From assembly GCA_010645155.1 (NCBI GenBank), contig CM021316.1:8891077-8955076 (forward strand): a stretch of 64,000 bases of DNA. The letters run 5' to 3'. A program made the position numbers and the translations under genes. The stretch's first letter is position 1. Each line of letters starts with the position of its first letter. Below the pieces are notes generated by a model, which was given only the letters and a program-made list of their open reading frames with translations, had not been told where the DNA came from and made no database searches. Below are positions 22,545 to 33,082 of the stretch, piece after piece. This stretch comes from Tigriopus japonicus. Taxonomy: Eukaryota; Arthropoda; Copepoda; Harpacticoida; Harpacticidae.

Positions 22545-23854
22545 ATGAACGATCCGGCGATTCAAAGGACCTTCAAATATTTTGGGGCTTTCTTAGCCCG
22601 GGAATCCCAAGTAGTGCCCGATAGATCGTTAGATTGCATCCGTCAGCAAATCATGGGCGTTGTGCCTCATCAAGAATGGGTAATTAAACACTGAAACTAT
22701 CTTTAAAGTTCAATGTACCGGGCGTAACGAAAAACTCTTTACACTCAGTATTTGCCCAATAGCTCAAGATTGGGTTGTGGTAGACAAATGATTTCGCTTT
22801 ATAATATAGCATAAAGACATAGTTATCAAACAAAACAAAAAAGAACGTTCTAGCTGCTATATTTCTCAAGATATTCAATATGGAAAGAGACAAACGAATT
22901 TCGATCCGCGCGCTCGCTGGCCAAACGCCAACACAGATTTCCCACCAAGTGGGTGTGTCCAGACCCACTGTATATGCCGTGAGGCGGTCCCAGAATATTG
23001 AGAGAAAGGCTGGGAGTGGACGCAAGGCAAGGGATTTGGGTATTTCGCACATGTCAGTGAACAGGGCAATGAAAAAGGCTGGTGGAAAGAGCCTTGTGAG
23101 AGTGGAGAGACCTCCAGCCTTTTTCATTGCCCTGTTCACTGACATGTGCGAAATGCCCAAATCCCTTGCAAATGACCTCATTGACTTCAGTTCTTTTTGC
23201 CAGTGTCTTGAACTTCTTTGGGTCAAGTTTGGACTTGCGTCCACTCCCAGCCTTTCTCTCAATATTCTGGGACCGCCTCACGGCATATACAGTGGGTCTG
23301 GACACACCCACTTGGTGGGAAATCTGTGTTGGCGTTTGGCCAGCGAGCGCGCGGATCGAAATTCGTTTGTCTCTTTCCATATTGAATATCTTGAGAAATA
23401 TAGCAGCTAGAACGTTCTTTTTTGTTTTGTTTGATAACTATGTCTTTATGCTATATTATAAAACGGAATCAGTTGTCTAGCACAACCCAATCTTGAGCTA
23501 TTGGGCAAATACTGAGTGTAAAGATTTTTTCGTTACGCCCGGTAAAACCCTCAAAAATGATGGAATCATCTTTTGAAGGAGCCTTTGCCGGACTTGGCAC
23601 TTCATTTCACGAATTGCTTCACGAAATTGGCTAATCCCGAGGGGGATAATCCCCCAACAGAATCTGAGGAGACAAACATTGCTAAAACAGATGAAAATGT
23701 TGATGTTGAAGTGGTAGAGCTGGATGAAACCGGAGATTCTCTGCCGAAATCTGAACTCGATTCCGATGTGATTGAGATTATAGACAATAGCCAGCCAGAG
23801 GAAGCTAATGAGGATAAGAAATTTACCATTCCTTTGTCCGATTCAAGCAATTAG
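22545..23854 (+). CDS. Unknown small acidic protein with SUMO-interaction-like motifs (2 exons)
   Basis: I do not recognise this gene. Exon 1 (22545-22679) encodes 45 residues, MNDPAIQRTFKYFG to PHQEW, and ends at a GTAATT donor. Exon 2 (23579-23854) follows a TTTTGAAG acceptor in the same phase and begins EPLPDL. The product is about 136 residues. The second half is strongly acidic and holds two stretches of the form hydrophobic-rich then acidic, EVVELDE and DVIEIIDN, which look like SUMO-interaction motifs. The intron is 899 bp, but 825 bp of it is a mariner-derived insertion; without that insertion and one TA copy it would be 72 bp, normal for this genome. The acceptor has a modest pyrimidine tract. 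The gene model is inference. Confidence 0.5.
22718..23542. mobile_element. Palindromic mariner/Tc1-derived element, 825 bp, with TA duplication
   Basis: The element is bounded by CCGGGCGTAACGAAAA and its exact inverse, with TA on each side (22716-22717 and 23543-23544). Both halves encode, on opposite strands, the N-terminal DNA-binding part of a Tc1/mariner transposase: a first helix-turn-helix (ISIRALAGQTPTQISHQVGV) and, in a shifted frame, a second one (ARDLGISHMSVNRAMKK). There is no catalytic DDE/D domain. Left arm 22718-23085 and right arm 23111-23542 are joined by a loop of about 25 bases. The left arm lacks about 67 bp that the right arm keeps. The element sits inside the intron of the small acidic-protein gene. 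Confidence 0.88.
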
Positions 23855-24163
23855 ATCAAGCAAATCAAATATGAACCTCTGAGCGTTGCAGAGTGATGAG
23901 CAGAATTCAAAACGAGATCAATTAAACGCACGGTTATAGTATAAATATATTTTGAATTATTTGCAAGGGGAAAGAAATGGGTTGGGACAAGGTTTCAAAA
24001 ATTCAGTTATAATGTTATAGAGCTAGTTGACATAGGGAGATAAAATTAACACAAGTTCAAGCACAAGAATTGAATAAGAAAGAAATGAATTGAACTGAAA
24101 AAAGACAGAAAGGATGCCGTATTTTCTTAATGAGGATCATTAATATGGGATTCAGACGAAAAA

Positions 24164-27079
24164 TCATTCGATCTCTTCACAAGTCACTTTTTTAGCGATG
24201 AACTCCCCTGTAAAAATGTCCGAGATGACCATCTCCTTGGAGTTCTCCGTCACACGAACACTGGGATGGGTCAAGAAAATGTTGGGAAGCTGGACTAAGT
24301 CCACAAATGACTTCATAAAGGATTTGCCCAAGGCTGCGTGATTGGGCAATTCATCAGGGCTGCTCTGTTTTAGATTAATAGTGATTACCTCTGAGCACCG
24401 TCCTCGGGGTAAAGGGGTAGTTTCATTAGCCTCTTGTGAACGTGGCATTGCTCCTACCAAGATGGACACAATTTGCCCTACTTCCAAGGCCGGGTGGCCC
24501 TTGGGTTCCAGGTAGTTGGCCACATCTATCTTGGTGTTGAAGCAATCCTCTTCGGGTTCGGGAGAAATAAACAAGGAGGAGGTCACGCTTGGATTGGCGA
24601 TCTCACGAATCTTCTTGACCGTCCAACCCTTGGGTAAGGAATCATCAGTTTCATAACGGATAAAACTTTCGAGGTTGCCCGCCACATTTGTTGAATGTGG
24701 GGATTGTTTGTACCTAAACTTGTCGGTCTGAGCTAGAAACCAGCCAGTTTCTGAATCCTCCGACGAAGGAAGCCTTGCACTTGTTGAGAAGGAATAAGAT
24801 CTCTTCCTTCCAAATGGTCCTGTGTTTTGAAGGAACAAGTGACGCATCACGGATTGTAAAGAATTAAACACCATCCCTTCGGGGCTCTCATATTGCGGTT
24901 GACCAGTTCGAAGAAAGACTACTTTCCATTTGGGAGGCATCTGGTGATGAGGACCTTTGATCTGTGGATTCAATGAATTTTGATCGAGTTCGTTGTCCTC
25001 TAGATCTGAATTGGACATGAACGAGCCGCTCTCTTCAGGCAACAACTTTTTTTTGGACCTTTTCGGTCCCGGCTTCTGTCTGACAGCTTCTCTTCGCTGG
25101 TCAGATGAGTTTTCAACACGATTATCACCATTCTGTTTGTCGAATGAATTTTTTGACTTGAAGAATTTGTAACTTTTTGGAGGCCGACCTGAGCTTGGGG
25201 CAGGTGTGTAGGTAACCTGCTTCAGCTTGATAGGCGTGATATCCTCGGTTGTGATCGGAGAAAACGCAGGCTTGCTCAAGCTCTTCTTGTGGGGCCTTTT
25301 CCGGACTCGAGCTTTTTTGCTCTCTTGGCCATTTGTGGATCCAGGCTCCGGTTTGGACTGAACATTTCCCTTTTCAGCATCAGATTTGTAGAACACCACG
25401 TGACTATCATACCTTTCCTTGCGGGTCATTTCCGCGGTGCTTTGAGCCTTACTCACGGCCATTTCCCATTTCTTCAACATCAACTTTCCTGAAGGGTTCC
25501 AAGCTTTCCACTCCTTAGCATTGGACCTGGGTATCTTTCGCGCCAAGGCCTGAAATTCTTCAAGAGACTTCCATGGCATAGCTTTCCGAATCCATCCCGA
25601 CTCATTGTTCCAATTAAAGAACTGAGCGTAATACTCCAGACCACGCTTGTTGCTCTCTTTCCGGATTCGTCCCTCGGGACTTTGGGTCACAAAGCACGGC
25701 CAATATGGAAACCCAGCCATCCGACCCCAAACTAAACTACCCAATCCAATCCCGTTCTCATCGGTGGAAGCAAAATCATCGAGTACATTCTCATGTAAAT
25801 CGGTAATGTTCTCTTCTCCCTCTGGTAGCGACACATTTAGCACCGGAAGCTTGGCCAAAATCTCTTGCGACGATAATGCACTCACTGATGAAGAGTTTGT
25901 GGGCGTGACATGACCTTTTTTTCGTCCCGGAGCCTTGCGCCTTTGTTTCACGGGCGTCTTTGACACTGGCACGTGTTTTCTCGGCTCAGTTTCTTTGGGG
26001 ACTGACACAGTTGAACTAGATTTGACCACCCGTTTCTTCTTGGCTACGGGCTCAATGGACTTGATGTCTTTTTCATCGGCGGACCGCTTTCGTTTGCCTC
26101 GAGGCGTTTTCTTGGCCTTGCCATTCAAATCACTTTTGACACTAGGTTGGCTGGGTGGATCTGGGTTGCTATCGTCACTCTGCACTTTCACATAGACGTA
26201 TCCTAGGCGTTTGACTCGTTCCGGAAAGGGCAGTGGGAGTACCTCTTCCGCCAAAGCCACGGCCCTATCGAACATCTCTTGATATTTCTTTGTAGGAAAA
26301 AAATCCTTGGCTCGTTTGGCGCCTAATCGCTTGGCCATGATCTGATAGGCCTTGATGCCTTTAAAATGCAACATCGAGGACTCATGGATCCATGCCCGTT
26401 GATTGGGGTAAGCCAAGAAATGGACGTGAGATCGACTCACTCGACGGAAGGCCGGACTAAACTTGAACTTGACGGTCACGGCATCCACGGGATCTACCGT
26501 GACCACGGCCGGCCAGTACGAATAGCCTTTGACCTTAGCCCAAACCAAGTACCCTTCTTGAAAACGTTCATCATTGGGATTGGCCTCGTTCTTGAATTTG
26601 ACCCCATCGAAGGAGTTGATATCCTCCAAGGCATCGGGAACGGGTGGACCCAAAGCATCGCGTTTCTGCATGGCAGCCAATTCCTCATTGAGAGCCTTGT
26701 CCGTGATGCTGTCCAAGGACTCCTCTTCGCATAAGGCCGGTGCCGCCGGAGGAAGGCTGCCAAGGTTGCCAATCTGAGATTTACCCTCGTGAATCATCGT
26801 CGAATCCGGACTGCTCCAGGTGGGAAATGTGGCTTGATGGACCAGTGAACTTGGGGAGGGAAAAGGGGCGGGAGAGGAGGAGGAGGAGGAGGAGGAAGGG
26901 GGCGGGATGTGGCATTCCGCGGGATCAGGGCGTTGCTCGTCAGCGCTGCTATTTTGTAGGTCCACGAACTGATCGATAGTGTCTGAAGGGTCTTGGATCA
27001 GCGACATGATGATGTTTCTTGTGCTCCGAGTAGGTGCGGAAGTGGTGCAAGGGTTCTTAGTTCTAGTGAGTCGAACCAT
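24164..27079 (-). CDS. Chromatin-reader protein with two PWWP and two MBD-like domains
   Basis: A single open frame encodes 971 residues. A first PWWP domain (about 175-265) opens GYLVWAKVKGYSYWPAVV. A second (about 445-545) opens GSLVWGRMAGFPYWP. PWWP domains bind methylated histone H3 tails and DNA. Between them lie Lys/Arg-rich stretches that could act as nuclear localisation signals and DNA contacts. Further on, two segments look like methyl-CpG-binding-type (MBD) folds: about 713-750 (PPKWKVVFL, then YESPEGMVFNS) and about 814-858 (LPKGWTVKKI, then a FISP turn and ANYLE). The MBD-like calls rest on pattern only. There is no SET or other catalytic domain. The first ATG is 27079; a second at 27007 (MSLIQ) is also possible. 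A poly-Ser run comes from a GGA microsatellite at 26875-26898. I do not know a standard family name for this layout. Confidence 0.82.
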   Translation of the reverse strand: MVRLTRTKNPCTTSAPTRSTRNIIMSLIQDPSDTIDQFVDLQNSSADEQRPDPAECHIPPPSSSSSSSSPAPFPSPSSLVHQATFPTWSSPDSTMIHEGKSQIGNLGSLPPAAPALCEEESLDSITDKALNEELAAMQKRDALGPPVPDALEDINSFDGVKFKNEANPNDERFQEGYLVWAKVKGYSYWPAVVTVDPVDAVTVKFKFSPAFRRVSRSHVHFLAYPNQRAWIHESSMLHFKGIKAYQIMAKRLGAKRAKDFFPTKKYQEMFDRAVALAEEVLPLPFPERVKRLGYVYVKVQSDDSNPDPPSQPSVKSDLNGKAKKTPRGKRKRSADEKDIKSIEPVAKKKRVVKSSSTVSVPKETEPRKHVPVSKTPVKQRRKAPGRKKGHVTPTNSSSVSALSSQEILAKLPVLNVSLPEGEENITDLHENVLDDFASTDENGIGLGSLVWGRMAGFPYWPCFVTQSPEGRIRKESNKRGLEYYAQFFNWNNESGWIRKAMPWKSLEEFQALARKIPRSNAKEWKAWNPSGKLMLKKWEMAVSKAQSTAEMTRKERYDSHVVFYKSDAEKGNVQSKPEPGSTNGQESKKARVRKRPHKKSLSKPAFSPITTEDITPIKLKQVTYTPAPSSGRPPKSYKFFKSKNSFDKQNGDNRVENSSDQRREAVRQKPGPKRSKKKLLPEESGSFMSNSDLEDNELDQNSLNPQIKGPHHQMPPKWKVVFLRTGQPQYESPEGMVFNSLQSVMRHLFLQNTGPFGRKRSYSFSTSARLPSSEDSETGWFLAQTDKFRYKQSPHSTNVAGNLESFIRYETDDSLPKGWTVKKIREIANPSVTSSLFISPEPEEDCFNTKIDVANYLEPKGHPALEVGQIVSILVGAMPRSQEANETTPLPRGRCSEVITINLKQSSPDELPNHAALGKSFMKSFVDLVQLPNIFLTHPSVRVTENSKEMVISDIFTGEFIAKKVTCEEIE

Positions 27080-27887
27080 GAACCCGGGATAGAGATTTGG
27101 AACCCGACTAGAATCTTGTCTGGTCCCAGTTCCGCCTTGGCTTGTTCTTCTTCCTCTTGTTCTTGGTCTTCTTGACCATCACCATCAACATCATCAGTTG
27201 TCTCACTCACATACTCTTGAATAGGGATGGGTTTAAGCTCGAGTTCAGAAAGCTCGAGCTTTCAAAGGCTAAAAGTTCAGGGAACCATACTTTCTGACTT
27301 TGGATATTTTTGTTTTCAAAATTGAATTGATAAATATGACTGATAATTGATAAATGAAACTAGTTCTAATTTTCTAAGGCATGTGATTTGTCAGTAAGGA
27401 CGGGCCAAAACATAATGAAAGTTTTAGGTTTGATTCAAATATGGCTTAAAAGAAAAAATAAGCTCTACTAGCGGCAATCTAGGGTTTTTGTAAATCCTGT
27501 CACAGAGTGGATTAGATTGATACTCCAAAAATAATTGAGGCTAATTAAATCATCAAATATTCTGTGGAACGAAATGTTACAAAGTGTTGTATTGAAGCTA
27601 AGAGTCACTTGACTTAAACAGAGTTAAATGTTCAAAAATTCTTAATAAGAGGGAAAAACTTGGTAACTTATGATAATAAAATTAAAATGCAGAGATCTTG
27701 AGAAACAACCGGCTTATCAGGTGATGAAATAAACATTATGAAAAAAATACCTTTAATGCTCGCAAATCATAAGAAATACATCCCACAAAAGAAAAGAACT
27801 CAATCAATGTTATGTTCGATCTGGCTTACCTCCAAGTCTCTTACTCCAACAACTCCAGAACCTGCCATTTCTTCAAAAAGAGAACAC

Positions 27888-28837
27888 CAGGAACCTCTCA
27901 CCACAGGACGTGACTTCAGCTAACGCGTAGCCCAAAGAGATCCTTAAAACGGCGCGGCTCTGCAGTGAATTTGAACGAAATCGACAAAAGACGATAGAAA
28001 GAGGTGTTGGATTGCAAACATCAATCCAGAACAAAGTTGCAGCATGAGATAGCGCTCCTTTTCCTGCCCTTAATTTCTATACTGATGTTTTCTGCTCTCA
28101 GGAATTAGTCAAAACTGAGCTGTTTCAGACCAATGGCTTGCACAAAACTGAGAATGGATCTCAATTAAACGCATGTATAGCTTGAATATAATAATACCAA
28201 CTTCAGACAGCGGTTCAATTATACACAGATCAAGTTTCATGAAAATTGAGCGTGTTTTTGGAAAACTGTGGCCCTGTTATTAACAATGAAACTTACAGCC
28301 AAAGTATTCACACTCTTCCCCATAAAAACATCAGTTTTTATCAACACTTTATCATCTGAAGTGCTTGAAATCCACTAGACGCCAAATATTAACATTTTGA
28401 TAGGCAAAACCGAGAGGAAGCACAAGATTGAACAAATTATTCATCAACTTATAGTTTATTTGTGGATGATTCCCACTGAAAGATCATTCATGCAGAATGA
28501 AGTAAAGAACAGATCACCTTCATGGCGCACTATATTTTTCACGTTGATGGTGTTGTTAGGTACTTACAATCTGAAATCATTGGCATTTCAGGATAAGTTG
28601 AATAGGGTTGATAATGAGTGGTGAACGTGATTTACCCAAGAGTGGGTGGCATTTAATTATCTCTACCAGACAGATACACATACCAGAATGATGTGTAGAC
28701 AATTCATCCAATGATTTAGTATAAAATATTGAGTATTGAGTCCGCAACACTTCCCTGTCTTTCACTCCATAGGGCCTCATTGGGCTCTCAAAAAAAAAAC
28801 AGCTGTCTTCGCATCCTCTTCTGTAAGTATATCCATG
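27888..28837. mobile_element. 950-bp non-coding dispersed element, copy 1, with 8-bp target duplication
   Basis: It starts CAGGAACCTCTCACCACAGG and ends GTAAGTATATCCATG. A very similar copy lies at 43742-44698 in the same orientation. Direct GAGAACAC repeats flank this copy (27880-27887 and 28838-28845). No open frame of note and no strong inverted ends beyond CAGG against CATGG. The 7-8-bp duplication suggests a non-autonomous hAT-like element. Confidence 0.75.
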
Positions 28838-29945
28838 GAGAACACTAACTCACACACTGTCTCAGACTCAGAAATAGTGATCGTTTCGAATCCTTGTTTG
28901 TCCAAAAATTGCTAATGGCGAACGAATTGAAGTTAGAATGCAGATTTTCAGCAAATTAGATTAGTCTAAAGAAGTGATCAGTCTTGTTTTGGTATGGGAG
29001 GGATTGCTTGTGATGTCATTTTTGGTATACTATGAAAAAACAACCAAACCCCCAGATCTTAAAAAGTGCTATTACCATCATTGCATTTTTATTGTACGTT
29101 TCAATGTTTAACATTTTACACAAGAACACACAATACAATGGTATATTCTTCACTTAACCTCACATGAGTATGGATGATAGATAGATCTATTTGCTTCAAC
29201 ATTTGATTTTGTCTTTTGCAACATTTTGTTAGATTTCGTTGCGCTTATTTTGGTGGGAAAAAGGTTTGGAAGGGATGTGTTTCTGAAGAGTATGAAAGTT
29301 TATGTTTTTATTGCTATGATTTAAAATTTCCCAACTGAAATCGAGCGGGTTCTTCCCAACTTTTAAATCAGGAACGCCCGCCTTTGATTAAAAAATGGCC
29401 AGCAGAAACCTGTTCTCGGGGCAACCAAACTTAAAAACTAATAATTTGTTTAATTGAAGGTTCCTGATTTCTCTTTTGTTTTTAAATTACTTTGCAATAC
29501 TCCTCAAAATGCATAATCCATGCCAATGGTTGTAAATGCAACATTTTTCGAAAATCTAGCCCTTGAAAACTCAGAAAAAATTGGCAAGCCCAGACTGTTA
29601 ACGCCATCTGCTGATCTGTAATATGATGCAGAAATTTTCCATTTCTGAACCTCAAACATAAATATGGTGAAATGTCGGATCTTAACTTCGATATTGAGAC
29701 TGAAACTTCCGATTTCAACGGACAAGACCAAATGTTTCAAGTTTAAAAATTGCAAGTATATTTCTGATTTCACTTCGGTTTTATTTTATGTGCAAGAAAT
29801 GCGTACCTATGCACCAAGTTTAAGCAAAAACTGGGAATCTTTAAATCTAAAACAGTTCGTCCTTAAAAACAGCAGCAGTATTTTTATTAACTTTAGTGCG
29901 TTTTTTCTTACATCCGAGAATCAACAATTAGGTTATTATTAGTTA

Positions 29946-30490
29946 GGGCCTGGAAATATTTTTTTTAAAAATATAAAACATTTTAAAAATGTTTCTCCAC
30001 TTTTCCTCGATTTTTTAAAACATTTTGGCTGTTTCAAGGAAAAAAATAAATATGTTCACGAATATTCTAGTCAAAAAAAATATTTTGGCCAAAATTGAGG
30101 AAAAGAAATGAATGACCAATGCTCAAAAGAGCCTTCCCAAAATGAACCCAAAATACAAAAATCTCTAGAAAATGGTATTTGTACTAAGATTAGACATTCG
30201 CAATCAAAACTTCTGTCATATACGAAAAAACTGCGCAATCTAGTGAGGCAAATTGAAAATTGTATTGTTTTAATCAATTACATGTCAAGTTTGCCCCCAA
30301 AAACGGCCAAATGCATCAATTTCACCAGAAACAAATTTGGAAAATTGGTGCACACAAACAAAAATACCAAAAAATGGCGTTGTCAAAAAAATATTTCTTA
30401 AATATTTGGCTTTTTTCCAAATATTTTGGGCTTTTGAAGAAAAAATGTTTTGGATATTTTGTTACTCTTTTGCAAATATTTTTCCGGGCC
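29946..30490. mobile_element. AT-rich non-autonomous element, copy 1 (545 bp)
   Basis: It is bounded by GGGCCTGGAAATATTTTT and the inverse AAATATTTTTCCGGGCC. A direct TTAGTTA lies on each side (29939-29945 and 30491-30497). A related copy in the opposite orientation lies at 61473-62002. Its ends also resemble those of the 725-bp element at 40310. It has no coding capacity. Confidence 0.65.
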
Positions 30491-30904
30491 TTAGTTACTA
30501 TAATCAGGGTCTGGACAAAGTTGCAAAAACCAAAATTGCAAGTTTTGTTATTCTTAGGTCAAATTTAGCAATTTAGGCCAAAATAATACCACCCTTTTTA
30601 GCAATTTCCATCAAATTGGTTGGAACACTTGACTAAACTAAGGAAAAAACTTTCAGCTTTTGGCCAAATAACTAGCAAACCAAATTGTTTATTTTTGTTG
30701 TTGTTGCCAAAGAACAAGCCATTTCGCAACTGAATTGTCGTAAGACTCTTTGCAAAAAATTTTGGTTGCTAAGTCTGCCAGCTTATCAATCGTTCTCGTT
30801 CTTTCGCTCAACAGTCAGCTTGCAATCACTGCGTTTTGAGACACGCCTAACCAAATCCAGTGTACCGGCTCCACCTTTCACCCTCTTGCTCGGGCTCCAC
30901 GGCT

Positions 30905-33082
30905 ATGACCGCCTCGTCCTCGACGTCTTTGTCCTCCCCGCCAACTATCTCCTCGAGCCAATCCACCATGTTGCGAGCCATCAAGAAGGCCTACGAAGTC
31001 TCTCTCGGCATTCCCACCCTCAAATCCGCCTCCATCCTCCCGCAAACGCAAACCGTGGAAGCCGTTTGGCAACAATCTTGCTTGGCCACCAACGCCAAGG
31101 TCAGCTACACCTCGGTCCACGCCCTGCCCGGTCCCACGGCCTCGTCAGCCCCACCCACTCTGAGCCCACCTTGGCCTCTCTCCCCTGGATTAGGACTAGA
31201 AGCCCAATGTGGCCAAAGACGGGTGCTCATTCATAAATGCACCAATGATCAAAAGAACGAGGTCCAAGTTTTGCGGGTTTTTGACGGACCCGTTCTCGTT
31301 AAGAGTCTGAATTTGACTGATCGAGATGTTCACGGCGATGTATACATGGACCAAGAATTGGGCGGGTTGACTCTGGATGCCACGGGTGAACGGGTCGCCT
31401 TCATTGCCGAGATGAAACCGCCCACTAGTCGACCCTTTTTTAAGTACGTTTCGGCCAGTAAATCGGAATCGGATGGGGAGCCGGGACAGCAGTATCGATA
31501 TAAGGACGAATTTGGCGAGCAATTAGTCGGCCAAGGACGACCCGTGATTGTTGTAGTCAATTTGAACACCGATGAGGTCAAATTGTGGGATGAGAGCTTG
31601 CCCGTGGATTGGTGTCCGGGACAATTGCAGTTTTATAAGGATACTTTGGTGGGTTTGGCGGTCAAGGTGGAACATTTCCGTTTGGGATTGGTGTTTTGCT
31701 CCAACCGACCCAAAGTCATTTTCAGCCTTGATCTCGAATCCGGTGAGCATCGTCTTCTCAGTCGAGATGACAAAATAAGCGCCATGTCGCCTCGAATTTT
31801 GAAGAGTCGCGATCTGTTGGTGTGGTTGGAGAGAGATTTGAAAACCTCTCAAGGGATCTTTCCGGGACCGCATCATACTTGTGTGCGAGTCATGATTCGA
31901 AACCTTTCTGATCCCACCTCGATCCCCCAAGTTCTGGCACCCGAGATTGCGCTCAAGCAAAGCGAGACCGAATTTTCGGGAATTTATGAAAACTGGTTAC
32001 CCGCCCGATGCTTTGCTCTGGACAAGTATCTGGTCTTGAGTTCCAGTCAAGAAAGTATTATCACTCCCTTGGTGATCGATTTGGACACCCGGGCTATCCA
32101 AGTTCTCAAAGAGCACGCCCAAACCGCGGTCGTGGATGTTCAGGATGATTATGTGGTTGGCTGTCACGCCACACCCACATCGGCGCCGAGATTAGTGGCC
32201 GGAATCGTGTCTCAAGATGGAAAAATCGGCTTCCAATCGCTCTCTCAAGAGCCTGATCTAACCCCGGATCTCCCTCCATCCACTTGTTGGGAACTGATTG
32301 AATTCCAATCTCCTCCTGATTCAGTGTCTTTTAATGCCATTTATGTGGGCACGAAATCAGGAGCTCCAGGATCGAACGAGCCTTTGATAGTCATGCCTCA
32401 CGGAGGTCCCCATTCGGAGATGGTTGCCACGTTTTTCCAACCCATTTTCTTCTTTAATCAGCTCGGATACAATGTCCTCGTTATTAATTACCGTGGATCT
32501 TTGGGATCAGGTCAAATGAGTGTGGAAAGTCTCTTGGGCAAGATTGGAAGGCAAGACGTGGACGATTGTATGATGGCTCTGGATGCTTGTCTAGACAAAT
32601 ATTCTCATCTGGGACGAGATCGTGTTGTCCTCATGGGCGGATCTCACGGCGGATTCTTGGTCACCCATTTGGCAGGGCAATTTCCGGATCGATTTCAAGC
32701 AGTGGTGGCTCGAAATCCCGTGATTAATATATCGACAATGGCTACCATCTCGGATATTCCCGACTGGTGCTTTAACGAGTGTGGACTACCTTTTAATTAT
32801 CAATCGCCCACACCCGAGATCGCTAAGAAGATGTACGAGATGTCTCCTATTAGTCATGTTCAGAAGGTCCAAGCTCCGGTTCTTTTGATGATTGGTTCCA
32901 AGGATCTCAGAGTTCCACCTTCACAAGGCCATGAATACTACCGCAATCTAAAAGCTTTAGGCAAAAAGGTCGAAATGAATTTGTATGAAGACAATCACTC
33001 TCTGAGCAAAGTAGCTGTTCATGCAAACGCTATGGTCAACGTTGCTCTTTTCTTTGACGAGCATTTGGGCGTCAAGCGATGA
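30905..33082 (+). CDS. APEH: Acylaminoacyl peptidase (acylpeptide hydrolase)
   Basis: The enzyme removes N-acylated (mainly acetylated) amino acids from the ends of peptides in the cytosol; it is a serine peptidase of family S9C. A single exon encodes 725 residues from the ATG at 30905 (human 732). A second ATG at 30968 (MLRAIKKAYE) has a good ACC context and would give 704. The N-terminal beta-propeller part carries EHFRLGLVFCSNRPK, matching the family's PFRLG-x-x-FC-x-NR. The C-terminal alpha/beta-hydrolase part carries the oxyanion segment MPHGGPHSEM, the nucleophile motif GGSHGG (Ser580), Asp667 in KDLRVPP and His698 in DNHSLSK. All catalytic residues are intact. Confidence 0.93.
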   Translation: MTASSSTSLSSPPTISSSQSTMLRAIKKAYEVSLGIPTLKSASILPQTQTVEAVWQQSCLATNAKVSYTSVHALPGPTASSAPPTLSPPWPLSPGLGLEAQCGQRRVLIHKCTNDQKNEVQVLRVFDGPVLVKSLNLTDRDVHGDVYMDQELGGLTLDATGERVAFIAEMKPPTSRPFFKYVSASKSESDGEPGQQYRYKDEFGEQLVGQGRPVIVVVNLNTDEVKLWDESLPVDWCPGQLQFYKDTLVGLAVKVEHFRLGLVFCSNRPKVIFSLDLESGEHRLLSRDDKISAMSPRILKSRDLLVWLERDLKTSQGIFPGPHHTCVRVMIRNLSDPTSIPQVLAPEIALKQSETEFSGIYENWLPARCFALDKYLVLSSSQESIITPLVIDLDTRAIQVLKEHAQTAVVDVQDDYVVGCHATPTSAPRLVAGIVSQDGKIGFQSLSQEPDLTPDLPPSTCWELIEFQSPPDSVSFNAIYVGTKSGAPGSNEPLIVMPHGGPHSEMVATFFQPIFFFNQLGYNVLVINYRGSLGSGQMSVESLLGKIGRQDVDDCMMALDACLDKYSHLGRDRVVLMGGSHGGFLVTHLAGQFPDRFQAVVARNPVINISTMATISDIPDWCFNECGLPFNYQSPTPEIAKKMYEMSPISHVQKVQAPVLLMIGSKDLRVPPSQGHEYYRNLKALGKKVEMNLYEDNHSLSKVAVHANAMVNVALFFDEHLGVKR

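Larger units (their letters stand above)
27080..30904. other. Repeat-rich spacer upstream of the PWWP gene
   Basis: Next to 27080 lies the 5' region of the minus-strand PWWP gene; the frame stays open upstream of its ATG for about 40 codons but has no earlier ATG. The rest holds two dispersed repeats (27888-28837 and 29946-30490). No gene supported in between. Confidence 0.45.

Noticed and set aside
22718..23542. Functional mariner transposase gene
   Set aside because: Only the N-terminal DNA-binding segments are present, frameshifted and in inverted copies; no catalytic domain.
26998..27210. Acidic open frame overlapping the PWWP gene start
   Set aside because: It begins at a GTG and uses another frame of the same DNA; no sign of splicing into the PWWP frame.
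30860..30904. Upstream extension of the APEH frame
   Set aside because: The frame is open but starts at a GTG; the first ATG is 30905, giving a length close to the family's.
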